Positions 45,161-54,739 are shown, counted from the first letter of the stretch. The stretch is 64,000 nucleotides of DNA from Pseudomonas simiae (GCF_900111895.1 NZ_FOKB01000002.1:434001-498000), one strand, 5' to 3'. Program-made: numbers and translations. Notes: generated by a model not told the origin, from the letters alone.

Positions 45161-45295
45161 GGCCTGGGCGTGATGTACCCGGCCAAAGGTTCGCCGCGCA
45201 ATCTCTACACGGCGGCGAACCTGAAGATCCCGCCGCAGCGCACCAAGACCCCGAAAGTCCTGGTGACCGAGACAGCCGCGGGCCTGCGCGGCTAG
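45161..45295 (+). pseudogene. Orphan C-terminal gene fragment beside metR
   Basis: The frame reads GLGVMYPAKGSPRNLYTAAN, LKIPPQRTKTPKVLVTETAA, GLRG-stop (TAG 45293-45295). Composition is protein-like, but there is no upstream start or ribosome site, and metR's start lies only 67 bp away in the other direction. I cannot name the parent family; it does not resemble the C-terminus of MetE. It is probably the tail of a gene cut by a past rearrangement. Confidence 0.4.
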
Positions 45296-48200
45296 AGGGC
45301 AACCCATAGCGGCCGGATATGCGACAACGCGGCGGACTGCTTGCCGATGTCCGAGAATGGCAGTGACGGGTCGTCGGCATGGGTCAAGTAGCGATGTTCC
45401 GGCAGTTTCAAGTGGGCCTTTTCGAACTCATCGAAGGTAGCCGTGCGGCGGTTGTAATGAAAGTGCGCGTACCACAAGGGACGCGGTGGGGTGGCGGTCA
45501 GGTCCCAGACTTCATATTCCTGCATGAAGTCGCGGTGCCCGTTCGCACGCCTCGCCAGCTCGGTCATCGACGCGGTTCGACGCACCTCGACCACGTGATG
45601 CCTGGCCAGATCATCAAGCATGCCGTCGGTGGGTTGGCGGCTGGCCAATGATTGGCGGGTGCGCAGGGTGCGGCCCGCGGCGGTCAGCTCGGTGGCGGTC
45701 GTGCGCAATGGCTGGATGCTCGGCTCCTCGGGGTCAAGGCGTGCGATGCGGTTCGAGCGCAGGGTGAGTTCGGCGGCTTCGCTGACCAGCATGTGTTCAA
45801 GGTCCACCGGCAACATGCCTTGGCGGGCGTAGGCTTCGACTTTAGCCTGATACACCGGCACGGCGCGCAGGCGGCTCTGGGCTTCGTTCACCATCACCGA
45901 CTTCACGTTCGCCTCGGGTGGGAGCGCCACCGGTGGTGCCGATTGGCGTTGAGCCCGACCGTTTGGGCGTTGCTCCCAGGTCTCGGTGTGGCCGCTGAGG
46001 TTGTCGATGGTGTAGCGCGTGGTGTTGGTGCGTGGGTCGGTGCTTTTTATGCCGATCAGCATCCGGTTGTCATCGGTTTCAAACACTGTTCCTCGTGGTT
46101 CGTCGGGCCGCGGGCGATGCAGGCGAGCGGGCGTGCCGATGCGCTGACGGGCCAGTTGAGTCATGCGCTCGAGGTTGTTCAGCAAGGCGCTCAGGTTATC
46201 CAGGTCAAAATGTTGCGGGTAGCCTGCGCTCAAGGTTTTAACGCTGAGGCTGAAGCGCGCGTAGGCATCGATACATTCATTGAGTATTCGCGTGCGCTGG
46301 CTGACCGTGGTGGGCGTATTTGTCAGTGCAAAATGCGTGTTCAGGGCCAGGTGGGCGTCGAGATAGACGCGATTGACCTCACTTTGCAAGTACAACCAGG
46401 AAGGATCGGTGACGTGATCGTAGCGGTTGAACGTGTCGATGCTGTGGACGGTGCGCAGGTGCGTGCGAAAGCCTTCATCGTACAGTTCGTTCCAGCGCGC
46501 CGCGTCGTCGCGAGCCTCGCCCACCATCGTGCGCGTGTTGTGAAGATCCGCGTCGATCTGTTGCGCGGTCCTGCGCGTACTTCTGCCGTGCAGGCGTATA
46601 TCGGCTTCCTGCGCCATTAGGTTGATATTGGCGCTCCATTCGTTCATGACCAGGAAGAGGCGGTCGATCCGGTCGAGTGCCTGCACGATGTTCTGGCTGA
46701 GACCTTTGCGGGTTTGCAGAAACTGCAAAATGGCGGCCGGGCGCGTCGGCGGCACTTGGAGGTCGCCGAATTGCCCGGTCAACCCCTGCAGCGCGGCCGC
46801 GGCGACTTTCAAGCGCTCCACGGCTCTGCTGGTGACAATCAGGGCGGCGCGGCTCTGCATGCCTTTGAGGGCCAGGTGCTCTCTGTTGGGGGTGAAGGCG
46901 ATCACGTCCTGAACGGCGTTGGCCTGCTCAATCGCCAGCTCGATGTCTTTGGCGTAGGCCTGGTCCAGGGTCGGCTGCAAGGTTTTGCGGGTGGCGATGT
47001 CGCTTTGGTTGGACAGGTGTTGCAGGTTGCTGGTCGCGGCCAGTTGAGTGTCGAGCCGACTGCTCAGCGTATTGATCGCATCGTTGAGCGCCAGTTGGCG
47101 GCGCAGCACATGATCGGTCCACCAGATCGGCAGCCGTTGTCGAATCGCCATCGGCCAGAGCGGTTCGAGGGTGTCCGCCAGGTGCCCGAGCACGCCGCCG
47201 CCGCCCGCCAGGCCGACCGGTTGCGCGGTGCCGTAGACGCCGAAGTGGGTGTCCCATTGGCCGGCTTCATCCAGGGCAATCGGCTGTTTGTAGGTCTTCA
47301 ACGTGTTGCCACTCAAGCGCCAATGCCCGTTCTGCAGTTCGACCTGATAGACGCTGCCCTGCCGCACAATGAAGTCGCCGTCGGTATGGCGGTAGACGTT
47401 GCGATAAACACCGTGGCTCGCCGGGGTCAGATGGGCCAGGGCGATCTCCTTGCCATATTCATACCCGCTGAAGCGCTCGGCGATGCGGCGCGCCTTGCGG
47501 CTCATGGGCGGTTGCAGGTAACGGCCACCCTTGAAGGCATTGCGCAACTGGCGCCCAAACGTGCGCGTGCGCGCTGCATTGGGTGTGATCAGCACCCCGC
47601 CGGCCACATCGATGCCGGCGTCGATCAATGATTGCAGGACTTGGGTGATGGCGTGCATGCCTTGCACATGATCACCGCGGCGAAACGCAGCCACCGCGTC
47701 ATTGGCGCTGACCCAGCCATCGTAAAGGCCGATCACGCTGCCCACCACGGGGACCACGCCGAGTGCCATCTTGATATAGCTGAAGGCCTGCACGCCTTTG
47801 ATGGCATAGCGTTCCAGGTACAGATCGCTGTTGGAACGGGCACTGGCGCGGTGGGCCTCCTTGACGCGGCCCATTTGCGCGTTGAGCAGATGGCTGGCCA
47901 GCGACGTGGTGACGGGCCAGGCGGTGCCGACGCCGATCAGCGCGTCGAAATGCCGGAGTACCGCTTGATTGATCCGGCTGACGTGGTTGGCCATGTTACC
48001 GAGCAAGGCGCGGCCAGCCAGGTAGTTGACCATCGCGGTGTTCAGGCACAGGCGGAACAGCGCCAGTCGCGCCGCCTCAAGGCTGTTGTAACTGCGCAGG
48101 GCCTGGCCGTCCGGGCTCTCGGGCAGATAGAGCAGGGTGCTCCCGGAATTTTTCTGACGGATGAAGGTGACCCCGGACAAGGTGCTTGAGCCGTCCTGGG

Positions 48201-50943
48201 TGTCTGGGCCGCCGACGCTGAGGTGAGCGGGAAGCAGCTCAATGTCATTGCCATCGGCGCGCCAGGCTTGAGCGGTGCTGGCATTCACGGCGATGTTGAA
48301 GGTGTTCAGTTCGGTGGCGGTGATGTGCTTTTGCAGGAACGCCAGGCGCCCCTGAAGGGTGAGCAGCAGGCGATGAGGTTCGAGCAGGCATTCGAGGCGA
48401 TACTCACGGCTGAAGTCCGCTTCGCGATCCGAGCCTTGGTAAGCCTCGACGATCAGGTCTTCATACGCTTGGGCCAGGTCCAGTTCCGGCACCAGCCGGC
48501 GCAGGTAGTTGGCGCTGAGCCCGGCGGTGAGGGCCTGGCCTTCGGTGGCGTCCTGGGTGCTGACCTCGACCTTCATGAACGTCAAGCGTTCGGAGGTCGG
48601 CGTATCGATGTTGCTCAGCGCCAGCTCATCCAGGCTCATTTTGACCCGCGTGGCGCTGGGCACCGGTACGGTCTTGGTCGGGGTGCCGGGCGCGCCGGGG
48701 GCTTCGACGAAATGCTGTGAATGCGTGACCGATTCCGGGACGTCGAGCTGAACGTGGAACGGTTGTTTGAGCGAGAAGTCCCGGGACAGCCGTGCGTGCA
48801 GGCGTTTTTTGCAAAAGCTACTGATCAGCGGCAGCTTCAGGTTCAAGGCCTCGTCGGCGCGCTGGAACGCGAGGATGTAGCGTTCCAGCAGGGCCTTGAG
48901 TTCGACGCTATCGGCAGCCGACACCTGGCCGAGCCAGGCCGGCAGTTGTGCGGCCAGGGCGCCGCTCTGGTTCTGTTCCAGAAGCTGCGCATAGGCCAGT
49001 TCGCGCACGCTGTGGGTCGATACGCCCAGTTCCTCGATCGCTTGCACGCGCATGGGTTCCAGTTCCCGGGCTTGGCGCTCGGTGTCGTCCGGGGCACGCT
49101 GAAGCATCGCTTCGATCTGGGTAACCCACCCATCGAGTTGCACGGTGAGGCTGTATTCGAGCGGGGTCTGATTGAGCAGGGCCAGTTCCAGCGACGCAGC
49201 GTCCGACGGCGTTACGCCAAGCCACTGTTCAAGCGCCTGCAGCGAGGCGAAATGCTGCAGCCCGCCCTGGCTGCCCGGCCAGTACAGCAACAGGTCCTGA
49301 GGTGTTGAAGCATCGAGCAGCGCCGCTTCCAGGGTGATCAGCAGCACGCCGTCCAGCTCTTTGCGCTGGATGTTGACCGCGCCGTTGCTGCGCTCGCTGA
49401 TCGACAGGGTCAAGGTTGCCACCGACACCTTGAGTTCGGGGTCTGGCGCGTTGAGCGGGTCAAGCGCGGCCAGAAGCATGTCGTGCCCGGCCTGGCTGAT
49501 CTGGTTGAGTTGACGCTGCAGGCCGGCCTCGGCAAGCAGCCCGTTCAGGCGTGCCTGGAGCAAGGTGTGGTAATCGGGGTTCGCTTGCTGGGACAGCTCC
49601 AGCAGTTGGTGCTGGGATTGACCCCACAGCGCGGTGGCGGCTTCATGGGCCTGCTGTTGCGCCTCGTGCAAGCGGTTGAGTTGGCTGCGTAATGTGGCCA
49701 GTTGCTCATCGTTCGGCGGCGGCAGCAGGGCGGACGCGTGCTCGGCACCGAAGAGCGGCTGCTGTTGCCGTGACAGTGCGTGGCGGCGCTGGGCCAGGGG
49801 CAGGTCGGCGGTCAGTCCGGCGAAGAGCATGGGGGGAGTGTCGCGGGCGACATCGCTCTCAACGGCAGTCAGTTCGGCAGCGCGCGGCAAGGCGAAAAAA
49901 CCCTGGCTGTGCTGGTGCCGGTCAACCTGATCGGCCGCATCCAGCGCTCTGTGACCATGCTCGGCGAGGTCTCTGCCGTGGGGGTAGGCCAAGCTCGCCT
50001 GTTTTTCTCTGAGGCGATGTTCCAGCAGATGCGTCACGCCGGCTTGCAAGGGGTCGTTGACCTCGCGGTAGTCGATCTGGTTGTCTCGGGTGATTGCCGT
50101 CACACCGGGGAACAGCGTGGGGTGATCGAGCAACCATTGCTCCATGCTGACGCGGCTGTTGAACAGGTTCAGCGCCGGTTCCTCAGAGGGCAGGTACAAC
50201 AGCTGGAGGACGATCTCGGCATCCAGGGTGATGACCAGCGCACCGGGTATCTCGGCATCGGCCAAGCCCGTGCGCTTGAGCAGCAGTTGCTCGGTGTAGA
50301 TCTTCTGACCGTCAAGCTGCAGCGCGCCGCTCGGCGGGTCGAGGACCGTCAGCAACGGTTTCAATTGATCGGCGGTGATCACCCCGCAGGCACAGGCCAA
50401 CTGAGCGGCCGCCTGGAGGTGGCTGCTGTACTGCGCGACCGCGTGATCACGGCGTGAAACCGACGTGCCGGGCGCGCGCGTGAACCACCAGTAGCGCACC
50501 CAGGCGGTTCGCAGGGCCTGTTGCACATTGAGCTGGGTAAAGGGTTTTAGCAGCTCGAACGGTTGCGCCGCGTACTGGGTTTTGCCCACCGGCAGGCCGA
50601 TGACCCGACAACGTTGCGCGAGCGAGCTGGGGACCGGGATTTGATGAACAAAGGCGCAGGCCTGGGTCAGCGTGACGTGACGCTGTGGCTGGTCGACAGT
50701 TGCCGCGAAATGCAGCTGCACGCTGTCGCCGTCCAGGCCCAGTTGCTCTTGGATGAACGCCGTGAGGGCGGCGCGAATGCTGGGGGCGGCGGCGGTGAGC
50801 GTGAGCATGTGTTCCCGGCTGGCGTGCCAGCGGGCCGTGGCTTCCAGCAGCAGGCTTTCATTCAACGGGCGAAACGGCGCGGGGGAGAGCGGCAGGAAAT
50901 CGCGCACGGCAAGGGGGGAGAGCGGGTTGGGTGTATCGGTCAT
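45292..50943 (-). CDS. Giant toxin-like protein, DUF6543-type family
   Basis: An 1883-aa protein, MTDTPNPLSPLAVRDFLPLS..., without signal peptide. Three family modules are visible: LQLLYLPSEEPALNLFNSRV (about 244), DLLLYWPGSQGGLQHFASLQ (about 551) and STLLYLPESPDGQALRSYNS (about 937). A hydrophobic hairpin follows at about 1051-1078 (AFSYIKMALGVVPVVGSVIG LYDGW region), a possible membrane-insertion or translocation element. The part from about 1280 to 1500 is helical. The C-terminus carries WYAHFHYNRRTATFDEFEKA...HLKLPEHR (1824-1855), matching the C-terminus of the 1363-aa protein at 17258. There are histidines but no recognisable catalytic motif. It is convergent with the fragment near metR and stands alone on the minus strand. 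Probably secreted or delivered into other cells, by analogy with related giants. Confidence 0.6.
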   Translation of the reverse strand: MTDTPNPLSPLAVRDFLPLSPAPFRPLNESLLLEATARWHASREHMLTLTAAAPSIRAALTAFIQEQLGLDGDSVQLHFAATVDQPQRHVTLTQACAFVHQIPVPSSLAQRCRVIGLPVGKTQYAAQPFELLKPFTQLNVQQALRTAWVRYWWFTRAPGTSVSRRDHAVAQYSSHLQAAAQLACACGVITADQLKPLLTVLDPPSGALQLDGQKIYTEQLLLKRTGLADAEIPGALVITLDAEIVLQLLYLPSEEPALNLFNSRVSMEQWLLDHPTLFPGVTAITRDNQIDYREVNDPLQAGVTHLLEHRLREKQASLAYPHGRDLAEHGHRALDAADQVDRHQHSQGFFALPRAAELTAVESDVARDTPPMLFAGLTADLPLAQRRHALSRQQQPLFGAEHASALLPPPNDEQLATLRSQLNRLHEAQQQAHEAATALWGQSQHQLLELSQQANPDYHTLLQARLNGLLAEAGLQRQLNQISQAGHDMLLAALDPLNAPDPELKVSVATLTLSISERSNGAVNIQRKELDGVLLITLEAALLDASTPQDLLLYWPGSQGGLQHFASLQALEQWLGVTPSDAASLELALLNQTPLEYSLTVQLDGWVTQIEAMLQRAPDDTERQARELEPMRVQAIEELGVSTHSVRELAYAQLLEQNQSGALAAQLPAWLGQVSAADSVELKALLERYILAFQRADEALNLKLPLISSFCKKRLHARLSRDFSLKQPFHVQLDVPESVTHSQHFVEAPGAPGTPTKTVPVPSATRVKMSLDELALSNIDTPTSERLTFMKVEVSTQDATEGQALTAGLSANYLRRLVPELDLAQAYEDLIVEAYQGSDREADFSREYRLECLLEPHRLLLTLQGRLAFLQKHITATELNTFNIAVNASTAQAWRADGNDIELLPAHLSVGGPDTQDGSSTLSGVTFIRQKNSGSTLLYLPESPDGQALRSYNSLEAARLALFRLCLNTAMVNYLAGRALLGNMANHVSRINQAVLRHFDALIGVGTAWPVTTSLASHLLNAQMGRVKEAHRASARSNSDLYLERYAIKGVQAFSYIKMALGVVPVVGSVIGLYDGWVSANDAVAAFRRGDHVQGMHAITQVLQSLIDAGIDVAGGVLITPNAARTRTFGRQLRNAFKGGRYLQPPMSRKARRIAERFSGYEYGKEIALAHLTPASHGVYRNVYRHTDGDFIVRQGSVYQVELQNGHWRLSGNTLKTYKQPIALDEAGQWDTHFGVYGTAQPVGLAGGGGVLGHLADTLEPLWPMAIRQRLPIWWTDHVLRRQLALNDAINTLSSRLDTQLAATSNLQHLSNQSDIATRKTLQPTLDQAYAKDIELAIEQANAVQDVIAFTPNREHLALKGMQSRAALIVTSRAVERLKVAAAALQGLTGQFGDLQVPPTRPAAILQFLQTRKGLSQNIVQALDRIDRLFLVMNEWSANINLMAQEADIRLHGRSTRRTAQQIDADLHNTRTMVGEARDDAARWNELYDEGFRTHLRTVHSIDTFNRYDHVTDPSWLYLQSEVNRVYLDAHLALNTHFALTNTPTTVSQRTRILNECIDAYARFSLSVKTLSAGYPQHFDLDNLSALLNNLERMTQLARQRIGTPARLHRPRPDEPRGTVFETDDNRMLIGIKSTDPRTNTTRYTIDNLSGHTETWEQRPNGRAQRQSAPPVALPPEANVKSVMVNEAQSRLRAVPVYQAKVEAYARQGMLPVDLEHMLVSEAAELTLRSNRIARLDPEEPSIQPLRTTATELTAAGRTLRTRQSLASRQPTDGMLDDLARHHVVEVRRTASMTELARRANGHRDFMQEYEVWDLTATPPRPLWYAHFHYNRRTATFDEFEKAHLKLPEHRYLTHADDPSLPFSDIGKQSAALSHIRPLWVAL

Positions 50944-51149
50944 GTGACGGCACTCAAAAAAAGGGGCAGAACGGTGCTTTACCGGTCGGTGCCCTATTTA
51001 AAGGTGGGGAACGCGGCGCGCAGGGATAGATAGTTAGTGGGCCGACCGTTGAGCGACATTCATCAAACTGTCACGCAACTGTGGCAGCGCGCTTGAACAA
51101 ACTTCATCAGACTCGCGCTCTACTGGGGTTCTGCGTTTCGGTGTTTTTC

Positions 51150-52169
51150 ATGCGCGTGTTGTATTTACTGGCCGCTCTGTTGTTCGGCCTGCCGTCCTTT
51201 GCGGCTTCTCGATGTGACGTCAATGTCCCGACCCAAACGGTCGACCTGGCTCAGGTGAGCATCGCCTACCAGAGTATCGGCCGTGCGTCCGACCCTGCCT
51301 TGCTGCTGGTGATGGGCTTGGGCGGGCAGCTAATCCACTGGCCGGATGAAGTGGTGGTCGCGCTGTGCGAACAAGGGTTCCGGGTGATCCGCTACGACAA
51401 CCGTGATGTAGGCCTGTCCACTTGGCGCCAGGCGCCGGCCAACGCCAACCTGACCTTTGAAGTGCTGCGCTACAAGCTCGGCCTGCCGGTGGCGGCGCCT
51501 TACACGTTGACTGACATGGCCGATGACGCCATCGGCTTGATGGATGCCTTGCAGATCCAGCAATTCCACGTACTGGGCGCAAGCATGGGCGGCATGATCG
51601 CCCAGCACCTGGCGGCCATGGCACCGCAACGGGTCGAGAGCCTCACGCTGATCATGACCAGCTCCGGCGCCGAAGGCTTGCCTGCGCCGAATGCGGCGTT
51701 GGTGCAACTGCTGTCGCGGCGCAGCGCACCGAATCGTGAAGTGGCTCTGGAGCAGCAGGCCGATCTGCTGGCGGCGCTGGGCAGCCCGAACGTGACGGAT
51801 GATCGCCAGGCGCTGTTGCACCAGGCGGCGCTGTCCTACGACCGTGCCTTCAACCCGGACGGCGTGAAGCGCCAGATCATGGCAATCCTCGCCGAACCGA
51901 GCCGCGTGCCGTTGCTCAACCAACTGCGTGTGCCGACCCTGGTGGTGCACGGCACCGCCGACCCGCTGTTGCCGGTGATGCACGGCGTGCACCTGGCGGC
52001 GCATATCCAGGGCAGCCAGTTGAAATTGATTCCCGGCATGGCCCATCGTTTCCAGGAGGCGTTCAAGGCGCCGCTGCTGACGGCGGTGCTGCCTTACCTG
52101 CAAGCCCATCGCGAGGACGCGGCGCACTGGGCGCAGATTGACCGGGGCGAGCCTTCGAAGGTGTTGTGA
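51150..52169 (+). CDS. Secreted alpha/beta hydrolase
   Basis: A 339-aa protein with signal peptide [20 protein letters not shown]. Alpha/beta-hydrolase features: oxyanion strand [19 protein letters not shown], nucleophile Ser in [15 protein letters not shown], Asp in [12 protein letters not shown] and His in [10 protein letters not shown]. It resembles the TAP/proline-iminopeptidase-like and esterase group; the true substrate is unknown. ATG 51150 is chosen because it creates the signal peptide; a GTG at 51081 would add 23 residues. Confidence 0.85.
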   Translation: MRVLYLLAALLFGLPSFAASRCDVNVPTQTVDLAQVSIAYQSIGRASDPALLLVMGLGGQLIHWPDEVVVALCEQGFRVIRYDNRDVGLSTWRQAPANANLTFEVLRYKLGLPVAAPYTLTDMADDAIGLMDALQIQQFHVLGASMGGMIAQHLAAMAPQRVESLTLIMTSSGAEGLPAPNAALVQLLSRRSAPNREVALEQQADLLAALGSPNVTDDRQALLHQAALSYDRAFNPDGVKRQIMAILAEPSRVPLLNQLRVPTLVVHGTADPLLPVMHGVHLAAHIQGSQLKLIPGMAHRFQEAFKAPLLTAVLPYLQAHREDAAHWAQIDRGEPSKVL

Positions 52170-52224
52170 CATTGGTGTATCGTGCAACCTTTGTGGCCCA
52201 TTCAAGCCAGCGAGGTTGCCTGTC

Positions 52225-52878
52225 ATGAGTACCCCCCTGAAAATCGATTTCGTCAGCGACGTGTCCTGCCCCTGGTGCATCATCGGCCTGCGCGGCCTGA
52301 CCGAAGCCCTCGACCAGCTTGGCGCCGAGGTGCAGGCCGAGATTCATTTCCAGCCGTTCGAACTGAACCCGAACATGCCCGCCGAGGGGCAGAACATCGT
52401 CGAGCACATCACCGAAAAATACGGCTCCACCGCCGAGCAATCCCAGGCCAACCGCGAACGTATCCGCGACATGGGCGCCGGGTTGGGTTTTGCCTTTCGT
52501 ACCGATGGCCAAAGCCGTATCTACAACACCTTTGATGCACATCGCCTGTTGCATTGGGCCGGGTTGGAAGGCTTGCAGTACAACCTCAAGGAAGCGCTGT
52601 TCAAGGCGTACTTCACTGACGGCCAGAACCCGTCCGACCACGCCACCCTGGCGATCATCGCCGAAAGCGTCGGCTTGGATATCCAGCGTGCGGCCGAGAT
52701 TCTCGCCTCCGATGAATACGCCGCTGAAGTCCGTGAACAAGAGCAGCTGTGGATCTCCCGTGGCGTGAGCTCGGTGCCGACCATCGTGTTCAACGACCAG
52801 TACGCCGTCAGCGGTGGGCAGCCGGCGGAAGCTTTTGTGGGAGCGATCCGCCAGATCATCCAAGAGGCCAAAGGCTAA
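52225..52878 (+). CDS. DsbA-family oxidoreductase, FrnE-like
   Basis: A 217-aa cytoplasmic protein, [20 protein letters not shown]. It has the CPWC active-site motif near the start, a helical insert, and the cis-proline region [20 protein letters not shown] near the C-terminus, as in FrnE and related DsbA-like proteins. These are thiol-disulphide oxidoreductases or isomerases, some linked to oxidative-stress tolerance. GAGG precedes the ATG. It lies 55 bp after the hydrolase gene and may be co-transcribed. Confidence 0.9.
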   Translation: MSTPLKIDFVSDVSCPWCIIGLRGLTEALDQLGAEVQAEIHFQPFELNPNMPAEGQNIVEHITEKYGSTAEQSQANRERIRDMGAGLGFAFRTDGQSRIYNTFDAHRLLHWAGLEGLQYNLKEALFKAYFTDGQNPSDHATLAIIAESVGLDIQRAAEILASDEYAAEVREQEQLWISRGVSSVPTIVFNDQYAVSGGQPAEAFVGAIRQIIQEAKG

Positions 52879-52911
52879 GCGCTGGCCCGTCCCTTGCATT
52901 GACCCCCTAAA

Positions 52912-52934
52912 GCCCGTCCGGTATCCGGATGGGC
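52912..52934 (+). terminator. Stem-loop after the DsbA-family gene
   Basis: GCCCGTCCGG-TAT-CCGGATGGGC forms a 10-bp stem (one G-T pair) with a 3-nt loop, 33 bp after the stop codon. There is no T-tract, so termination is probable rather than certain. Confidence 0.5.
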
Positions 52935-52960
52935 GCTGCCATTAGGGGTGAAACATTACC

Positions 52961-53881
52961 TTGAATATTCTTGACCTTGACCACAGCCTCACCGGCCAGG
53001 CACCGATTGCCCGGCGTCTGGCCAGTGGCCGTGCCACCCGTATCGACCTGCTGGACCTGGGCCCGAAGCTGCGCCTATGGTCCACCGAGAAAACCTGGAG
53101 ACGCTTCGCCGAACGCCTGGCCCAACGGCCTCGGCCCACCGATGCGCGACCGGAAATCCTGTTTGTCGGCTCTGGCGACTATCACCACCTCACGCCGGCG
53201 TTCCTCGCCGATTTGAAAGAGCCCATCAGCCTGATCCACTTCGACAATCACCCCGACTGGGTGCGCTTTGCGCCCAAGCGTCATTGCGGATCGTGGGTCA
53301 ACCGCGCGCTGAAGATGCCGGCGATCAAGCGCATCGTCACCCTCGGCCCGTGCAGCGACGACCTGCATAACCCGCAACTGCGCGGTGGCAACCTTGCAGC
53401 CCTCAAGCGCGGGCACTTGCAGCTGTTTCCCTGGCAGCATCCGCCGTCGAAAGTCTGGGGCAGGGTAGGGGACGGTGCCGGTCACCAGCAGCAGGAAAAT
53501 CACCTGTATTGGCGCAACCTGGCCGAGCTGGATTGGGCGGCCTTCCTCGATCAGATGATCACCAGTCTGCCCACCGAAGCCATCTGGATCACCATCGACA
53601 AAGACGTACTTGCCAGTGAAGACGCGGCCACCAACTGGGACCAGGGCGGCATGCGCCTGACCCATTTGCTGCAAGCTTTGCGGGCGTTGGCGGCGCGCAA
53701 ACGCATCATCGGCATTGACGTGTGTGGTGAGTTCGCCACGCCCGCCTTCAGCAATGCGTTCAAGCGCTGGGAAGCCAAGTCCGACCAGCCGCCGCCCGAG
53801 CGTTGGAGCGCCGAAGATCTGCAGCGCAACGCCGCCACCAATGAAGCCCTGATCGACCTGTTTGAGGAGTTGTTCCCGTGA
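52961..53881 (+). CDS. Arginase/deacetylase-fold protein of unknown substrate
   Basis: A 306-aa protein starting at TTG (MNILDLDHSLTGQAPIARRL) with AGGGGTG upstream. Metal-site motifs of the ureohydrolase fold are visible: GSGDYHHLTP, LIHFDNHPDWVRF and WITIDKDVLAS, with acidic ligands in IGIDVCGEFATPAF. It is unlike classical arginase or agmatinase in length and in the 'HFDNHPDW' motif, so it is an arginase-family member of unknown substrate. Its stop overlaps the next start (GTGA), and the next two genes encode half-size transporters. This suggests a unit that processes and moves the same small molecule. Confidence 0.75.
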   Translation: MNILDLDHSLTGQAPIARRLASGRATRIDLLDLGPKLRLWSTEKTWRRFAERLAQRPRPTDARPEILFVGSGDYHHLTPAFLADLKEPISLIHFDNHPDWVRFAPKRHCGSWVNRALKMPAIKRIVTLGPCSDDLHNPQLRGGNLAALKRGHLQLFPWQHPPSKVWGRVGDGAGHQQQENHLYWRNLAELDWAAFLDQMITSLPTEAIWITIDKDVLASEDAATNWDQGGMRLTHLLQALRALAARKRIIGIDVCGEFATPAFSNAFKRWEAKSDQPPPERWSAEDLQRNAATNEALIDLFEELFP

Positions 53882-54258
53882 CGTTGACCGTGGTGTTGCT
53901 GGTGGCGTTTTCCATCGTGCTCGATGTGATCGGCCAGCTGTGTTTCAAGATCGGCCTGGACCGTTTGCCCGAGTTGGACGGCGGTTTCCGCCTGAATGCC
54001 TTCTGGGGCCAGGTGTTCAATGCGCCGCTGCTGTGGGCCGGGATCGGCGCGTATGCCATCGAGTTCTTCGTGTGGCTTGAAGCCTTGTCCCGTGCGCCGT
54101 TGAGCTTGTTGTTCCCGGCGGCGGCGCTGGCCTATTGCGGGGTGGTGTTGGCGGGCAAGGTGGTGCTGGGGGAAACCGTCAGTCGCCGTCGTTGGTTGGG
54201 CACGCTGGTGATCACCCTGGGTGTGATGTTGGTAGCGATTGCAGGGAGTCAGGCATGA
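53878..54258 (+). CDS. Half-size DMT-superfamily transporter subunit A
   Basis: A 126-aa, four-helix membrane protein starting at GTG and overlapping the preceding stop by 4 bp. Sequence features: AFSIVLDVIGQLCFKIGLDR, LSRAPLSLLFPAAALAYCGV, VVLAGKVVLGETVSRRRWLG, TLVITLGVMLVAI. This is the EamA/SMR-like helical pattern, with GE near the end of helix 3 and the terminal 'GVxLVA' helix. Half-size members work as homo- or heterodimers (for example ArnE/ArnF). It is followed by a second such gene, so a heterodimer is likely. Confidence 0.8.
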   Translation: MTLTVVLLVAFSIVLDVIGQLCFKIGLDRLPELDGGFRLNAFWGQVFNAPLLWAGIGAYAIEFFVWLEALSRAPLSLLFPAAALAYCGVVLAGKVVLGETVSRRRWLGTLVITLGVMLVAIAGSQA

Positions 54259-54659
54259 GTACGCAGACGATGAACAACGGGTGGCTACACGGGCGTTTCG
54301 GCACGGTGGTGCTGTGGGCCTTGCTGATTTGCACCGAGAGCGCCGGCCAGTTGTTTACCAAAGTGGCCGGGGACCAACTGGGGCAAATGGATCTAAGCTG
54401 GCAATGGCTGGCTGACGTGGCGCGCAACCCCGGGATCGTGGCGGCTATTGCTAGCTACATCGGCGCGTTTTTCGTGTGGATGCTGATCCTGCGGCGCAGC
54501 AGTCTGTCCCTGGCGTTTCCGCTGAGTTCGCTGGTGTTTGTGGTGGTGCTGCTGGGTTCGTGGCTGGGGCTGGGGGAACATATCAGCCCGCTGCACTGGG
54601 TGGGCGTCGCGGTGATTATCGGGGGTATTGCCCTGTTGGCCGAAGGCGAAGAAAACTGA
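54255..54659 (+). CDS. Half-size DMT-superfamily transporter subunit B
   Basis: A 134-aa, four-helix membrane protein overlapping the previous stop by ATGA. It has FGTVVLWALLICTESAGQLF, FFVWMLILRRSSLSLAFPLS, SLVFVVVLLGSWLGLGEHIS and GVAVIIGGIALLAEGEEN. It pairs with the preceding gene; both share the pattern 'L...LSLxFPxSxLxxxxVxLxxxxxLGE'. Substrate is unknown. Confidence 0.8.
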   Translation: MSTQTMNNGWLHGRFGTVVLWALLICTESAGQLFTKVAGDQLGQMDLSWQWLADVARNPGIVAAIASYIGAFFVWMLILRRSSLSLAFPLSSLVFVVVLLGSWLGLGEHISPLHWVGVAVIIGGIALLAEGEEN

Positions 54660-54685
54660 TCACGCTGGCCTGGGCTGATCGTTGT

Positions 54686-54725
54686 GGTGAGCGAGCTTAT
54701 CTCGCGCAGGGCAAGCCCGCTCACC
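54686..54725. terminator. Stem-loop between convergent genes
   Basis: GGTGAGCG (54686-54693) and CGCTCACC (54718-54725) form an 8-bp stem with a 24-nt loop, placed between the transporter pair and the convergent desaturase. It probably terminates in both directions. Confidence 0.5.
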
Positions 54726-54739
54726 GCAAGAGCTGGGGT

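Noticed and set aside
45150..45163. GTCGACCTGCAGGC, identical to part of a common cloning polylinker
   Set aside because: Only 14 bases match and the next bases differ; no other vector sequence is nearby. A chance run of SalI and PstI sites in GC-rich DNA is more likely than contamination.
45161..45295. Fragment read as the end of metE
   Set aside because: The residues do not resemble the MetE C-terminus, which has a conserved zinc-site region and a WVNPDCGLKTR-type motif.
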